The translations under genes were made by a program, and so were the position numbers. Below, in pieces: positions 24,553-38,270 of a DNA stretch of 64,000 nt. Position 1 is the first letter of the stretch; each line of letters starts with the position of its first letter. A model generated the notes under the pieces. That model had not been told where the DNA came from, did not search any database, and worked only from the letters and a program-made list of their open reading frames with translations. The DNA comes from Lanius collurio (lineage: Eukaryota; Chordata; Aves; Passeriformes; Laniidae). The DNA lies in contig JACBWW010000002.1 in assembly GCA_020086605.1 (NCBI GenBank), forward strand, positions 22,619,405-22,683,404, given 5' to 3'.

Positions 24553-27500
24553 CAATTCATTGAAAATACAAGACCAAATGTTTCTTAGCATTCCTATGCA
24601 CAGTACTGTGCAAGGTACCTTCTGCAAATACATTTTAACCATGCCTCTGTTGATGCTGTCTTGTGCCCTCTCTGGCTTGTATTTAACTTTCCACAACAGA
24701 TCAGACTCAGCTTTGGACACAATAAAACAAATCCGTTTCTTCCTTTTTTATTTTGTGCATGTCATTAACATTAAACACATGCTGCAATGACAGTGGAATT
24801 GATGGCTGAATGGGATGTATTTTAATTTAAGTAATATTTCCATTAACCTAAAAGCTCTCCCTTAAAAGTCTGCACAATTTATTTATTGGAAAAATTCCAG
24901 AATAATTGTACTGAAAATTCTGCTCTGAATGATAATATGTCAGACTTTTAAAGCTCTCTTCTGGCAGCTTTTCTTTTCTCCTTTGAACATTACTGACATA
25001 AGAATACATTTCTCACAAGTCTGATGTGTATTGAAAAAAAAAAAGAGAAAAGAAAAAGAGGGACTACTGCCGAAATCACAGTAGGTGTAAAACACCACAG
25101 CCCCAGATCTGTCCTCTTGGCTGAGGAAATGCATGCCAGATTTGTTACTCTTTTATGTTAGGTTATGGAAAATGCAGAGGATTAAAAAGGCAGGGGGAAG
25201 CAGATGCCATGCAGGCAGAGACAGCTACAAGCCAATCTCCATCCGAGAGCACAGAGGCACTGCACCCGGCAAAAGAATGTGTTTGGAGGCAAAGCTAAGC
25301 TGTGGCAGCTGGGGCTGGGACAGAGAGGTGCAGCTGCACTTGAGGAGGCAGAGGAGCAGGCCATTCCTGAGCTCAGAAAACAGCAAAATCCACCGTGCAA
25401 AACAAATAAAAACTGGACTGTCCTCCCACTCCCGTGTCGTGCTCACTGGCTTCAGAGCACAGCGGAACAGGATGGGGTCAGAGTTGCCTCTACAGCTCAG
25501 CCTGTAGAGAGGGGCTGCTGCAGGTTTGCTCTTTCCTGCTGCCCGCAAAGGGCATGGCTCCGACTGTGTCTCCTCTGGGATGTGCCATCAAGGGCACACA
25601 AATACACACATGTTTTTCTGTAGGGCAACAAACACATGTAGTCTTCCGCCCCGAGTTCTTTCAGGGAGGAGAGGGAACATCAGAGACACATGACAGCTGT
25701 TGTCATGTCACTTTGTGCTCCACCGATCGATGCGTGCAATCCCCAGCAACTCCAATTAGGCAATAAAAACTGCCTAAACAGGACAGCATGGAGCTTCTCC
25801 CCAGGGAGCATAGCTCTGAATTTGAGATGCTCAGTCCAGGCACACTTGTCCAGCCTTTGCTTTCCCCAGCCTGGGAAAGAGGTGGTTGGGCAAATACAGG
25901 GTGGGTGGGTGATGATGACTACTTCTCTCATAAACAACAGCAGCCTTCTGACAGATAGCAGCACAGAGCCCTGTGAGCCAGCACAGGTGAAAGAGAGGCC
26001 CTCTCTTGGGGCAGACTCCTTGTTCTTCTCTCATCCCTGCAGTACCCACCTGCCAAAGCCAGCCAGCCCCAGAGCACAGCCAAGGCTGTGTCTGTGAAAA
26101 TCAGGCACAGCAGTGCAGCACCACCCCAGAGCCAGACCAGTACAGTCAAACCCTCCGCCCTGGCACAGCTCCTTGGAAGAGTTTAGATCCACTCTGAGCA
26201 CCCTGAGAAGCCACCTTGCCTGCTCTGGCCAGCACAGGTGGATGCCCCACATCACGGTAAGTCCTCTCCCGGGCTGTGTAGGGGCTGAGTACAGGGCAGC
26301 ACTGCACTGAGATCCTGAAACCATCCAGAGAAGCACTGGTGGGCAGCACTGCTCTCCCCTCTCCTTGCTACAGAACAGGTCAAGCAGCAGCAATGAGGTC
26401 TGGGTCAGAATGCAGCAGGTCTCTCCCTTCCTCCCCTCCATCCACTGCCAAAACACCCTTGGCTGTGCCCCACATCCCTGCACTGCAGCCAGCTGATTAT
26501 TCATTTTGATTTAGGATAATTGTGAACAAAAATCAGAAATTAATTGTACAAAGCAGCAACACCTCAGGCAAGCAGAAGTTGCTTAGGATTTGGAAATACT
26601 TTCTCCTGTCTCCACCCACATGTTGTACTTCCAAGACAGGCTGGTTTCTTAAGCAGTGGAGGTGGAACTGCTCCAGCAGCAGGTGTCCAGCAGCTGGAAG
26701 TCTTTCCACCTAACTGTCTAGCTCAGTTGTGAGAACAACACTCCCAGCAACTCTCTACGGAGCCGAACAAAACTCTTTTCTCTTCCTTGCCAATAGGGGA
26801 TTTCTTCTGGAAGATGAGACTGACCCCACAGTTTCATGGTACTCGCAGGCAGACGTGAGTGGAAAAGAGCATGCTCCCTTCCAGTCACAGCCCTGCAAGG
26901 TCTGCCTTTCTCCATGGTTAGGGAGGGTCAGGAAGGGCAGCCAGCGCTTCGTGTGTGGCCTGAGCCTGGTTAGCATCTTTCACTCTTCATCACTCAGCCA
27001 TGCCTCCCATCTGCACCGGCTCTTGTTGTCTCTCCCTCCCCTCTCCTCCTCCTGGCTTCTCCTTGCATAGACTGATTTTGTGATACATCCAAAGGAAGAC
27101 AGTGAAAAAACATTAATATTAACTCCTGCCTGGACAATAAAAAATGCTCCCTTTTCTTTACCACCCACAGAGCTAAGTAAATCCACCTGCTTTCTACTAC
27201 ATGCGGCATGTTGCTGCTGACCATCTCCTTACAGGCTTGTGCAGGGGAACACATTGCTGAGACACAGCCATGGTAAACAGCTGACACAGAATGCATGGAA
27301 GGAAGTCACTCTTGTCACCAGCTATTCAGTTAGTTCATAAGGCCTCTGCAGACAGATGAGGGTTTTGCCTTTATATGTCTCATTCTTCTCATTCACATAT
27401 CACCCTCTCTTTTTCCTTTGTCTGGTCCTCCACTCCCAGCACCTCCCTATGCTGACTCCAGGTTTCAGCCATGATCTAGTTGATTAGGTACAAGGCTGAC

Positions 27501-30500
27501 TGGCAACTCTTATAACTGGTGAGCTAATTTACACTTCTGCAGCTGGCTCAGCCCATATCTCTGAAGCCCTCAGTGGCTCTTTTTTCTCCACCTGGGAAGC
27601 AGTTACGCTTATCCACTTCGGGAAAAAAACATTATTTCCACTTCATATACCTCAGAATAGAGTGAGGCATTGTTAAATAGGAAATCTAATGGGAGAGAGC
27701 CTGTGTATGGACCGCTTTGCTTGGCCACACACAACTCAAGAAGAGCCATCAAGGATCTGCATCCCCTGGGACTGATCTAAAAGAAGCAGCCTCAAGACAG
27801 CGTCTGAAGTAGCCCATCCATCTCCCTCCCAGCAGGGCACTAAGCAGCTACACTAACAGCAGTTGACAGTGGGAAAGTTAATGAGTGTGTACATTAACCT
27901 ACATAAGCATGTTTAAGCTAGAGGGGCTCTGCAGAAATCAAAGGGGTTAAGTTTCCAAGCCTCCTGTTCCAGAGATTGTGAAACCACTCCACAGATTCAA
28001 CTTCTGACTTGGGATGGCCTCAAAGGGACTTCACATGATCACATTTTTTACCTCACTCATCAGTGCAAACTCTAATGTATGTGTGCATACATGGGTGTCT
28101 CTGTATATGCTGCTCAAACTAATTGTTTTAATTTCTCCCCACTACTCCCAGAAGCATAGCTCTATTACATGCAAGATAAAGGAGAGGTTAATTTCTTTAA
28201 ACTCAGAAATTTTCCACATTAAACTCACCCCTGTGTCCACTGGTCCAGGCTGGAGTCAGTAAGCAGCCCACCATGGCTTGGCACAGGCCCAACACCAGGC
28301 ACCTGATAGATCTGTGCCATAGAACTGAAAAATTATGGTGACACTTTTTTCTTTGGCATAAGGAATAGATACTGCTATTGGGCTTAACAACAGATGCAGA
28401 GCCTTGGAGTAAATATTTCATTATAAACAAGAAACCTGTGTAAACAGTGGGTATAGATACATAATTGATGATGGATGCACTTGGGACCAGAGGAAGATCT
28501 AGAGAACTTGGCTTTAGGCACAGTATCCAGAGGAGATAATTCTCCCCCCAGGTCTGACCTCTGACATGTCCTCCAGAGGAGGTTCATTCAGCTCAGCTGT
28601 ATCTAGGAGCTTGAACTGCTCTAGAAAGCTTGAACCCTGTGGGTTGGGAATAGGGAGAGGGAATGGGAGTGAAGCCAGACTGGGTGAGTGGAAATTCTCT
28701 CCTGTAAAACCTGGCAAGACCTTTACAGATCATCATAATGGCTTTTTGTTGTTGTAGTTGCAGGGATCATTTTTTAAAACAAAGAGATAACGTTTGGTTC
28801 ATTTCTTTCATTTCAGAAAAGGGCAGCTCCTAAGCCCTTATCGTTAAGAAGTAAGAGCAGTGTTACATGTTCAAACAATTTATGTGAAGATCCTGCCATT
28901 TGTTATGGGAACAGCAAGTACAACTGCAAGTCCATTATCATCCCTCCCTGCCTCTGCATGCACAGCATGAGCAAGTGAGGAAGATTAGGGGTAAGAGCAA
29001 TGGAGCCTGCAAAAGTCAGTGACAAATATTCAGTACTTAAAACCCTCTTTGATGCTTCCCACTCTGACATGAGGCTTTGAGTTGGTCAGCGGTCAGACAC
29101 AGACCCACTGATTTTTCTCCAATTTACTCAGTCTCAAAGAATAGCAACCTTTTTTTGTGATCTGATAGCTGAGAAGCAAGTGACCCAACACCACCACAGT
29201 ACCCTCCTGATGGCCCCATAAGCAGTGATGACAGGAGGTGGGCTGCAGAACTGATACAGATAAGTTAATAATGTTGGAAGGAGTTTCTGGACACCTGCCA
29301 ATGTTAAAACCTGCCAGTGATATCGGCCTTTTTACTTAAAAAGAAAAATCACAGGGCAATTGGCATTATATTCTGGTCTTGTTTTCAAACCCCCACTTCC
29401 TGTGACCTCCACTCCCCCATATCTTCACCCTCCCACTCACAGCTAATCTCTCCCTGCCTCTCCCCACTCCTCTGCTGTTTCTGCAGACAACACATTTATG
29501 TTGCTGCAAGTCTGCAGCAGCAGACAGACTATTTCTCATAATAAACCACTTCTGGCTGCACAGCCAGGCTGGGGCCTGCCACGTGACCAGTTGGAAGTTC
29601 ATGAGGTTTCAAAAGAGGAAGCTTAGCATTTCCCTACATCTCCTGTCAGTAGAACCCATGCCAGGGCAAGAACTTACAGGTGGAAGAGGAGGATCGCAGG
29701 GACAGGGCGGTTCTGGTGCAGCCCTCTGTGACGTCCTGCACAGTAAGTGCTCAGCAGTGAGCCCATCGTGAGCAGAGAGATGGAAACCACTTACTGATGG
29801 GCATCAAGGAAGGGCGAGGCATCTGCTATAATTACTTAGCAAAGTTTATCTGCCTTTAAACAAAGAGGAGGTTTCTGAGGAATGATCGTGACCAAAACAG
29901 CACCTTAAGGAGCCTCCTGAGAGTGTGCTCTAGCTGTGCCAGCACATCCCTCTGTTCAGCGCTTCTGCCCACAGATGTCACGAGGTGCAGGGGCAAGCAG
30001 GGGCCTTGGAAGGAAGAGGCTTGTCTGCTGTGCCACGGTGCCTTCATACACAGAGCTGCGATGTTCTCACCACAAGGGCCTGTCAGGGCAGCAGCAGCAG
30101 ATGACAGCACAGGTTTGGGAGGCAGATTCCACAGGCAGGTGTCCATAAAGGAGGTGATTGTTTCCTACACAGAAGCCAGCAGCAGCAGGAGAACCAACCC
30201 TGCTGCCCAACTGCCCTTCCACCTTGCAGATGGGGCGGTGCTTCTGGCAGAGAGTTGGGGCCCAGCAAATCTCCAGAGGGAGAGTGAGCTCACTCCAGCC
30301 TGCAGGGTTGTGACTGACAGGTGAGGGGAGCTGGCTGGCAGCAATATCCCCTTCAACCATCACAGCTGAAGCTGATGGTGGAGCAAGTGACACCATGGGA
30401 TCATTCCTGCCAGTGATGCTTTAGTATGGGCAAAATCATCAAAGGTGGGGGAGAGGGGACCTTACCTGGGTAGACAATGAAATAAAGCAATGAAGAAATG

Positions 30501-33500
30501 AGACCCTGGACTGATGAGGTGGCAGGGGACTGATGGGGACCCTCAAGGTGTGGGTCACACCCCATTATGGGCTCAACTGCTTTTGTAAAGAGCAGAGTGT
30601 GGAAGGAAATCATATTTGGGAGCAGAAACCCTGGGTGGGCAGCAGAGGAGCACCTTGCTGCAGGAGGAAAAGAGGAGTAGGGGGAAGTTGCTGTACTTGC
30701 CTAAATGCAACTGTGTCTTCCTCAGCCCCTCCAGCAGCCTTCCCGTGCCTATAGTATCTTTCTCCCTCTTCAGAGGGAAAGATTTACAGGCTCAGTTGAT
30801 ATTATTTGTTTCACTGGAAATTTGCGAGGGACCCACTTGTGAAAGTCTGTTCAAAACAACAAAAGGAAAATGGCAGAGGGACAGGGCTGCTAGATATTGG
30901 CAGTTACAGATGTCTTTATCTGCTTGAAACAGAAGAATTGCACAGCCGACTCCAGCCACCTGCGCCAGCAACAAGGAAAGAAAGGGGAAAAAAAAGCATA
31001 ATTAAAGGACGAACAAGCCCCTTGGCTTAGAGAAACCTCTACACCTGAGCTCAACTGCTTGCTGCAGGTCCCTTTGGGCCTCCCTGTGCCAAAACAGACC
31101 TGTCATGAGGGGCCAACAGAGCTACAATGCCAAGCCTAAGTAGAGTGGGGTAAATTTTAAAGAAATTGAGATGTGGTAGAAAGTACCAAAGCTGTGGGAA
31201 CAGAAACTTTGCTCACTCCTGGATCTTCTGCTTGAGTCTCCAGTGCTTTGGACAATGATCAATGAGGGGAAAACAACAGAATTTTCCATCTGTACTTGCT
31301 CAACAGGCACACTGGCACAAGCAGCCGCTGGATCAGGGCATCCCTCTGGCGTCTTCTGCCCATGAGTTCATGGCTGGAGCAAGATGAGTCCAGCTATAGA
31401 GGCTTGGAAAATGCACCACTCAACAAAAGAAGAAGCTTTGTACTAGTGAGAGAAGAATCAAAGTGGTGGTCTCAGAAAACACCACTTTCAGTATCAAAAT
31501 TTTAGTGTCAAGGCACCAAGTGAAGGCTGCCAGAGGGCACAGCCAAAAGTGCTAAAGCAGTGACACTCTAAGGAATTGATGGCAGCAGCCTCCAGAAGAG
31601 CTCTGGCACCACAACATGTGGCAGGATTCAAGGCCAGACACCTGGAGGGTCCAAAAGCCCTGTCTCTGCAGATGAAAGAGACAGAGAAGCTACCAAAGCC
31701 TTTTGGAAAAAAAGTCTGTGCAGAGGAGGGAAAAACATCACCTTATAGGAGTGAGCAGCAAATGAAGACTCTGAACATGAAGTCAAAATAGACACGAGCC
31801 CTTGGGAACAGAGGCATCGTGAGGTATGGGATCTCAAAAGAGGGCACATGATCAAACCTCCTTGCCTGAAGGGGTCCAGCAGAGCCACAACTCAGCAACG
31901 TGGATGATACCGGCTACCCCACGTCTTAAAAAATGGCCTGATTTTGAGTCGTCCTGAGTACCCAGCAGATTCTCCCTGAAAATTTAGTCCATATTTCAGA
32001 CCTAGTTAGTGCCTAACATCCTCACCTTAAGCTGCTCTCTGAAATCACCTCCTCAGGAGTCACATCTCAAGGTTCATGTGCACACACGTGCCTGGAGCAC
32101 ATCCTCATGTTCAACCTCTCCTGTGCCAGGGAAGCACAATCCCTGCATTCAGCTGTCCCTGCTACATCCCTCTCAGCTTCTTCTGTTTCAACACCTCAGG
32201 AAGCACAGGGACACACTGCAGATAGTGGGAGGCCATGCTCAGAGCACTCAGAGGTGTTCCTGAGCACGTCTACACCCCACTGCTTTAACTCGCCTCCCTG
32301 CTGCTGCTGGTGCCTCACTCACACCAGGGCTGCCAACTGTGTCAAAGGTGTGTTGGCAGGGACAGGTCTCTCAGGAGCACATGGCAGGAGGAGAGGAGAA
32401 CTGACCTTCTGGTAAGAGAGGCTGGGTGAAAACGTTACTGTAAAATAAAACACTACCATGCCCCCTTCCATGTTGCTGTGAAATCATTCCTCCCAAAAAC
32501 ACCAAGCCTGATCACCCGAGTGCTGGGACTGCTGCAGAAGACTTTAATCTGTTATGGTAGTGTTGGTGCCTAAAGCCATGGTGAAGGCAGTGCTTGCAAC
32601 ACGGAGATGTGCCTAAGCCCCTGCTCCGTCTCTCAACATCACAGTGTGCCTGTGCTAAAATCTGGCCTTTGCACCAGAAAATTCACTCGCTCTTTTTCCA
32701 AAGTGAAGGAGGTGTGGGTCTTTCTCATGAATTACCTGCATTACCAAAACAATCCTGTAAATACTACCTCAGCCTTTCCGTTGGAGTGGTCCATTCCTAC
32801 AGAGCATACTCTTTCTTCCCAAATTATAAGAAGAATGGGGAGTCCTTTCATGGCTCATTATCCTGGCTCTCCACCTACCCAGATCTCCTCTTCCTCTCTA
32901 CCCTACGATTCTGGAGAGGGGATCTCTTGACAACAGGGACTTAAACCTATGAAGTAGCTCATCATCCTGGCAGCAGTGAGCAGGAAACTCAGAAGCTTTA
33001 GCACCATCCCTGTGGATATGAGTCCAGCTCTCTCTATCTCCAAACACACTTTGCAGAATTTAATTCATACAGTTCAGCACGGGTTGGCAGAGATTTGCAA
33101 CAGAAGGTTCACCACAAAGGTGCCTCTCTTAGAGAGTTCACCATAATTTCCCAGTGTCTGTAACTTAGTCCTGTAATTGAATGAGTCAGCACAATTTTCT
33201 ATCACTTATAGAGAGCAAAAGACTTAAAATTTAACCTAAGTGACCTCTGAGGGCTCAAATCCATAGACTCAATAAAATTCATGGCAGAGAAGAACATTAA
33301 CACATTTGTTTGGTGTTTTCATTAACATTTTTTTCATCTAGTCTTACAATTTACGAGACGGGGAGATCTGACTCATGCCTTTGGAATGTTTGAGGTTGGC
33401 AGGAAAAGATGCCCCACAAATGTTTGTACCTCTCTGTCTCTGAAAAGGTCGACGCCACTCAGTAAGTGGTGTGCCAGTGTCCTCGTGGATAAAGCACCCA

Positions 33501-36500
33501 CACAGCTGGCCAAGAGGGGCACAAGAAGCTGCAGCATGTATTATGTTTTATGGAGTAGAATGCTATTTCACTGAGGAGCAGCTGACCTGAATATGCAGCT
33601 TGGTCTCCTTCTGCCTTTGTAATTTTCTGAGACCCTATGATGCAAGACTTATGCAAAGAAAATGTTGTAATAAAAAAATGTTACAATAAAATGTTAGAAT
33701 ATCCAGCATATTCTTGTATTCACCATACAGTAGAGGTAGGAATATAAGATTTATTTCTGCAAAATTCACCTTCATGTCTCTATTCAATTTCGATAGCATC
33801 CTTTTACCCCACAATTTCCATACTTAGCTAAAGAATTCACCTAATGAACAGATTATATTACAATTTGCTTTTGGGATTAAAATCCCTACTTACTGCTCAT
33901 TTGTTTCCAAACAGTCATGGAACCTGTAGGTGGGCAAACCTGAAAAAGAAAAATACAAGAAAAAACTCATTCATATATATGTTAAAATATCAGAACAGTA
34001 TAAAATGAAAGCTTTCTCCTTGCTCTTCTTCAAAACACAAATGCACAAACGGACCAACCAAATGCATTTGAATTCATGACCATATAAAGAAAGATTTTTT
34101 TCTATTATCATAGCAAGCGGGATGCATACTACCAAAAGGTTCTCAGCTAAGCAGCACTAAAAGGGTTTATGTCAGAAACACTGCAAAAACAAACATGGCA
34201 TGGAGCTATATAAATCCAGGGTGGTTTGCTATGGCTCAGTCCTATTATCCAAGTTAATGATGCTGTGGTGTCACAGCTGCGCACCCCCGCAGGGTGGGTC
34301 TCCAGCAGCGCTGTCCTGAATCCATGGAGCTGACTCAGCCTCCAGAGGAGCTGCCCTATGCTGTGGGGCCGGTATCTTTCCTTGCCTGTGGAGAGGAGAG
34401 GGGGCAAAAAAGCAGGGGGTGCAGGGAAAAGGGGAGTCTTGGTCACAGCTGTAGAGGTGGAAAAAAAGGAGGAAGGTTTAAGTGTAAGGAGCACTGAGAA
34501 GGGAAACTCCCCCCTCTTGCCCCTTCCCAGCAGGAGCCACATCCCTGCGTCCCCCCAGCCTCCCTCCACAGCTCTACCCAGATGAGTTTCTCACGACTGG
34601 AGATGGACAAAGCAAACGCTGAGGACGGCAGCTGGTTTTCTGCCAGAGGTTTGCACTGCCCATGTCTGACACCAGCCCTGAGACCTGCATTTCATGTCTG
34701 GTTAAACCTTTGTGATTTTGTTTCAAGCAGATATCCCAGCCTAAGACCTGATGGCGGCTGAAGTTCCCTGCACGGACCTGAGGTAGCTAGGAAAAGAATG
34801 TGTTAATTTGGCAATAATGACCCTTATTATCCAGCAGTTAATAAAAGTTGTGCCTATTAACATGCATTTGATATTTACATTGAATCATACATCCAAAGCC
34901 TGTTTGTTTAAGCCAAAGACATCTCAGTCATTATTATGATGGTTTTTACCAGGTACATTTTTTGGAAATCCTTCCTCTTCTTTTTTTGGATCTGTATCAC
35001 CCATTTTTCCTGCCTCCTCCCTGGCTACCATGCTCAATGGCAGAGAAGGAGAGAGACGAGGAACTGCAGTCAGAGCTCAGGATGCTGCTACAGCTGACAA
35101 GACCTCAGGATTCACCCCATAGCACTGGGCTTCCCGTTGCTTTCAGTCTGGCTGAGTGCATTGCACCAGCCTACAGCTACAAGTTCAGCAAAATCAAGGC
35201 AGCCTAAGGCTGGTGTCACATTGCAATGAACCAGACCACTGACATCCAGGTGAAAGATTTCAGAGAATCAAATACGTATTTATTCTCCTATAAGGGCTGC
35301 AGCTAAGACAGGCTCTTCTGCATGAGATTTGGAGAGGCTCTCTCCTCTAATTCCCTGAAGAAAATCCAAAAGCAGAAAGCGAGACCAACATTGCACTGCT
35401 ATATTGGCTGATGGGTACAAAATCTTCTGACAAGTTGTTTGCTTGGCCCTGATTGGAAAATATCTTTAATTAAAACACCACATCAGAATCCTGAACCAAT
35501 TTCATCCCAGCTCCGCTAAGTGCTTTGTACAAAACATTAACTCTAAAATCTCATTACACATTAGCAATCCCTGTGACAAACATAAATGATAATTTAGCTC
35601 TAATGTATTCTGGAGCAAGCCATTTTTAAGAGAGGCACATGATATCAGCTTTCTAGGAGAAGGGGAAGAGTTGAATTTATCTGTCTCTTTATTTTTTAAA
35701 CAAAAGGCTCTAACTGGCTCAGCAATGGGCTGTGCAAATCATTGGCATGTGTAGATCTGACAATACATAGAAGTTGTTTAGCCCAAATCTGGCACTTGAG
35801 CCTGGGCTGGGTGTTGAAATCCCACCAGCAGTGCCAAGCTCCCAGGTCTTTAAACATTCAGAGGAAGGGAACTGGGATGGGAAAGGTGGGATGTCTTGAT
35901 TTTACAGGACAGCAGGGAGGGACATATGCCCAGAGACTGTGGGTAACGTGAGATTGCTCAAAAACACAGGGAAGAGGAAGGAGAAGGTGAGACTGAGTGC
36001 CTGCAGTCACTCCAGCTGGCTTCGCAGGAAAGAAGCGTGAGTGCAAAAAAGGCAACCCCTGCAGTGATGATGTGATCCCTAGCACTAATGGGAACTTTTC
36101 ACCACTAAACACTGCACAACCCAGCCAGGACAACAAAGGACACTGCAGTGGACAATATTTATATTAAGTGCCACAACTGTCTTAACAGCACTTCTAGGCC
36201 AGAGGTACAGCAATGGAACTAATGTTATTTGTATTTCTTGTCAAAAAGATGTTAAATATTCCTTCTTTGATTAGCAGCAACACTTTTGATCTCTCTCTAG
36301 TCTTGAAAATGGCCTTTCTAAACTCCTCAGGCTGCACCTTGATCAATTTTTTCTGTGTGCAAGTGAGCACATGGGCAGTTAACTTTGTGAAATGGAAAAT
36401 TTATAGTTATTTACTATGGGATTATGAAGCATTTACATAATGAATATTATACAGGGATTTTAAAAACAGGCAAGCCTCAACATTTCCTCTAAATACACCT

Positions 36501-37552
36501 AGCAGATTTGGTCATTTCCAGGAAATCTAGAGCTGGAATCACTTCTTTTTTTACTGTCTGAATAGAAGCTGTTGAAGTTCTCAGTGAAGGGAATGTTTTT
36601 CCCTCATCTGATCCTTTCTGGCTGCACTAGAAATCCGAAACATTACATCTGATCAGTTTTGCTTTGGGGTGGATGGGAGCAGATCACCTGCATCCACCCC
36701 CTTGTCAGAGCTGAAAATATCCCTACGGCCTAATGATTGGATGATGTTTCCTCTGTTGCATCTGTAGAGAAAAAGGTGCAAATCAAAATAAACTTGACTC
36801 TGACAGTGCACACCTTTCTCCTATAAAAAGATTTGAAAAACCTGTATTTGGTCTAGCAAGGAAAATATCCCCTAAAACTTACTGCAGGTTGGGTGCAATC
36901 TTCAACGAGCTCTTCTTTCAAGCAGCAGCCATGCTTTACTTAGCCCAACAAAAGTGAGGAAATTATTTCTACCAGCTTCAATGGGTGTCCAGACATGGTT
37001 ATCTCCATGTGCTTTTGAAATCTCTTTCTTGTGTGACAGAAGGAAAGTAACCACATTAAACTTAAAAAAAAAAAACAAACTTCATTTTTTTTCTTGCAAC
37101 TGAAATATCATTCTGTGATTTTCTCTATTTCCAGTCCTGGAGAAGTTGCCTCCCCTCTGTACTGTGGCTGTTCCTGGCTGTTTCTGCCCTTTCCCAGAGT
37201 TCTGCAAGAGGTGTCAAATCCAGCAATCTCCATAGAGAGATCTTGGCATTTTACTTTCACCTCTGTTCCAAAGCATTGGAAAGCTACCACACAATTCACA
37301 CACAGCTCCGCTCGAGAGTCAGGAAAAAATGAGAAGCCCGAGAGGAGGTTTTTGTGAAAAGACAATGATCTTGCATGTAGGGAAGCTGACAGCAGTCAGG
37401 TGGTGGGTGGTTGTCTGGGTACTGCAAGGCAAATAGTTCCTTGAATTTTACTGCTTAAGAATAGTAGCTAGGGGTTGCAGCTCTACCTGTCTTAGTCTTG
37501 CAGTTAGACCAATGTCCCAAAATCATTCAGATTCTTTAGAAGACTTTTCCTT
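24553..37552. other. Non-coding flank, GC-richer section
   Basis: About 25.1-27.1 kb and 29.5-32.4 kb are richer in C and G, which lengthens chance reading frames on both strands (up to about 157 codons). None shows a domain, conserved motif or splice framework. No CpG island-like promoter is evident. A candidate enhancer lies near 34.8 kb. Confidence 0.6.
34795..34965. promoter_or_regulatory. Candidate conserved non-coding element
   Basis: AT-rich block with GTTAATTTG, CTTATTATCC, CAGTTAATAAAA, CATGCATTTGATATTTAC and TGTTTGTTTAAGC in a GC-richer setting. The mix of homeodomain-, POU- and forkhead-like motifs (TGTTTGTTTA is a forkhead core) suggests an enhancer. Unproven. Confidence 0.28.
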
Positions 37553-38270
37553 GAATCATAGAATCATAGAATATCCTGAGCTGGAAGTTACTCTCAAGAA
37601 TCCTCAAAGTGCAACTCCTGGCCTTGCACAGGACAACTCCAAGAATTCCACTATGTACCTAACAGCATCATTGAAACACTTCTTGAACTGTCAGGCTGGT
37701 GCTGTGGCCACTGCCCTGGGGAGCCTGTTCCAGTGCCCAGCTACCCTCTGGGTGAAGAACCTTCTGCTAATATCCAGCCTAAACCTCCCCTGACACAACC
37801 TCAGACCATTCTCTCACATCCTGTCACTGGTCACCATGGAGAAGAGATCGGTGCTTGCTTCTCCTCTTCCCCTCACAAGGAAGTTGCAACTGCAATGAGA
37901 TCTCCCCTCAGCATCCTCTTCTCCAGGCTGAACTGACCAAGTGACTTCAGCCACTCCTCATATGGCTTCCCCTCAAGGCCCTTCACTATCTTCCTGGCTC
38001 TTCTTTGCATGTTCTCTAAGAGTTTTATATTCTTCTTACACTGTGGCACCGAGCACTGGCCCAGCACTCGAGGGGAGGCCGCCCCAGTGCAGAGCAGAGT
38101 GGTTCAATCCCCTCCCTTGCCCAACTGGTGATGCTGTGCCTGATGCACCCCAGGACAGGGCTGGCCCTCCTGGATGCCAGGGCACTGCTGCCTCATGTTC
38201 AACTTGCCAATGACCAGGACTCCCTGTCTTTTTCTACTGCACTGCTCTCCAGGCTCTCGTTTCCCATTCT
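37553..38270 (-). mobile_element. 5'-truncated CR1 LINE retrotransposon fragment
   Basis: The element lies on the minus strand. Its 3' end is marked by the CR1 terminal octamer repeat, seen on the plus strand as two GAATCATA units at 37,553-37,568. Upstream on the minus strand, 38,067-37,873 translates to the end of the CR1 reverse-transcriptase ORF, including [40 protein letters not shown] and RGDLIAV. Farther upstream, to about 38,270, the sequence matches the CR1 stretch around the tract with GGGTGCATCAGGCACAGCAT on the minus strand. The rest of the LINE is missing, as is usual for CR1, and the frame is broken after AVATSL. It is not functional. CR1 is the main LINE of birds and other sauropsids. 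Confidence 0.93.

Noticed and set aside
25756..25777. TTAGGCA/TGCCTAA inverted repeat with an 8-base loop
   Set aside because: Seven-base arms are expected several times by chance in a window of this size, and nothing around it adds support.
26031..26504. 157-codon open frame on the minus strand
   Set aside because: Lies in a GC-richer stretch where many frames are open on both strands. Rich in W, C and L without any family motif.
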